From: Chloracidobacterium sp.
Lineage (GTDB): Bacteria > Acidobacteriota > Blastocatellia > Pyrinomonadales > Pyrinomonadaceae
Assembly (NCBI GenBank): GCA_016715795.1
Contig: JADJXP010000002.1
Location: forward strand, 682,001-746,000
Direction of reading: 5' to 3'
DNA: 64,000 nt
Below the pieces are notes generated by a model, which worked only from the letters and a program-made list of their open reading frames with translations, was not told where the DNA came from and ran no database searches. The translations under genes were made by a program, and so were the position numbers. Numbering within the stretch: the stretch's first letter is position 1; each line of letters starts with the position of its first letter. Positions 63,510-64,000 of this stretch are shown here, in pieces.

Positions 63510-63857
63510 TTAACGGTCTATTGATTCGTAAATTACAGCTACTTGGGCGTTTAGCCGTGGGAGGTCTTCTATCGCAGTCTTCCAAACCAAGTCGAGATTT
63601 ATTCGAAAGTAGTGATGGGCGATCTTGTCGCGCATACGGGCGATCTGAACCCAGGCAATATTCGGATGAGCTTCTTTTAGCTCCTGAGAAAGATTCTTGA
63701 CTGCTTCGCCAATAACTTCGATATTGCGGACGAGGGCGTCCTGCATCATTGGGTTCACATCGTAATCCGACTCGACGACGCCATTCACATAGTCCGCGAC
63801 CCTCTCGCAGCATTCGATAATGTCATATAGATATAGGCTGTCATGCCTACTTTTCAT
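63510..63857 (-). CDS. hepT: HepT-like toxin (DUF86)
   Basis: 115 aa from ATG 63857. HEPN fold: MQDALVRNIEVIGEAVKNLSQEL and the catalytic RX4HXY RMRDKIAHHYF. In MntA/HepT systems HepT is an RNase toxin that MntA silences by AMPylating its Tyr (here in HHYF). The start overlaps the upstream nucleotidyltransferase stop by 11 bp. Confidence 0.85.
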   Translation of the reverse strand: MKSRHDSLYLYDIIECCERVADYVNGVVESDYDVNPMMQDALVRNIEVIGEAVKNLSQELKEAHPNIAWVQIARMRDKIAHHYFRINLDLVWKTAIEDLPRLNAQVAVIYESIDR

Positions 63858-64000
63858 ATACGATCTTGAGGTCGGCAAGAACACTGCCGCGGATCAATGG
63901 ATGGAGGGACGATTCGGTCGCGAGGTCGACACGTCTGCCCAGAACTTTGCTGAACGAATCTTCAATATCAAAAAACTTAAATAGTCCGACGGGCTTGTCC
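63847..64000 (-). CDS. MntA-like nucleotidyltransferase antitoxin (5' part outside window)
   Basis: C-terminal 50 codons only. VGLFKFFDIEDSFSKVLGRRVDLATE matches the second half of MNT-type nucleotidyltransferases (third catalytic Asp in RRVDLAT), ending DLKIVYEK. Overlap with hepT supports a MntA/HepT antitoxin-toxin pair. The GSFxxGxAxxxSDxD motif would lie beyond the edge. Confidence 0.8.
   Translation of the reverse strand, partial: DKPVGLFKFFDIEDSFSKVLGRRVDLATESSLHPLIRGSVLADLKIVYEK

Noticed and set aside
1..64000. CRISPR arrays, insertion sequences, prophage or integron
   Set aside because: No regularly spaced repeats, transposase, integrase or phage structural genes seen.

Overview
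The window is a moderately GC-rich chromosomal segment of a Gram-negative bacterium. Lipid A genes (lpxB, two lpxD), a tripartite RND efflux system with an outer-membrane channel, DsbD and an O-antigen ligase-like protein all require an outer membrane. Gene content and order (PD40 surface protein, mutS2-dnaG-rpoD block, homodimeric glycyl-tRNA synthetase, an acidobacterial-style ABC/TPR cluster) and the abundance of small palindromic repeats suggest Acidobacteriota, probably Blastocatellia. That placement is inference, not proof. Coding density is high, many genes overlap by 1-11 bp, and GTG/TTG starts are common. No rRNA, insertion sequence, prophage or CRISPR array was seen; one tRNA-Pro(GGG) is present.

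Layout. 1-3.5 kb: truncated secreted PD40 protein, lpxB, lpxD. 3.5-8.8 kb (minus): pyruvate dehydrogenase E1alpha, E1beta and E2 genes, interrupted by a DUF4160/DUF2442 pair and followed by an EamA exporter and a STAS protein. 9.1-15.7 kb: dsbD, a cysteine-rich SGNH hydrolase, cysteine dioxygenase and a GT39-like membrane protein, converging on cysS. 15.7-19.4 kb: small hypothetical, HNH nuclease, PAP2 phosphatase, thiL, MerR regulator, tRNA. 19.4-27.6 kb (minus): a copper/silver-type efflux operon (adaptor, channel, DUF2231, CusA-like pump, FixH/YtkA-like lipoprotein, cysteine-rich protein). 27.7-33.2 kb (minus): htrA, then a polyamine operon speA - deoxyhypusine-synthase-like - speB. 33.2-38.6 kb: pilin behind a sigma-54 promoter, an unknown membrane protein, rimO, glyS. 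38.5-42.6 kb: short KdpD, KdpE, a small membrane protein and a KimA-type potassium importer. 42.8-51.3 kb: cca, rpoD, dnaG, a UPF0175/PIN module, mutS2. 51.3-58.6 kb: DCC protein, ada, msrB, lpxD2, priA, a small anchored protein, a MopE-like secreted protein. 58.7-64 kb (minus): ABC permease/TPR/ATPase, O-antigen ligase-like TPR protein, HepT and a truncated MntA.

The strongest unusual signals are: (1) two TTTATR-N5-TTTATR direct repeats with 11-bp spacing, one just after kdpE and one upstream of a KimA-like potassium importer, suggesting a KdpDE regulon that drives KimA instead of KdpFABC; (2) a UPF0175/PIN toxin-antitoxin module inserted exactly at the 5' end of dnaG, flanked by a 37-bp direct repeat that regenerates the dnaG start and leaves a 31-codon dnaG remnant behind mutS2; (3) small palindromic repeats inserted in frame into pdhC and mutS2, with shared 24-bp and 32-bp copies; (4) a family of long intergenic hairpins built from short tandem words, several overlapping stop codons; (5) a bacterial deoxyhypusine-synthase homologue inside a polyamine operon.
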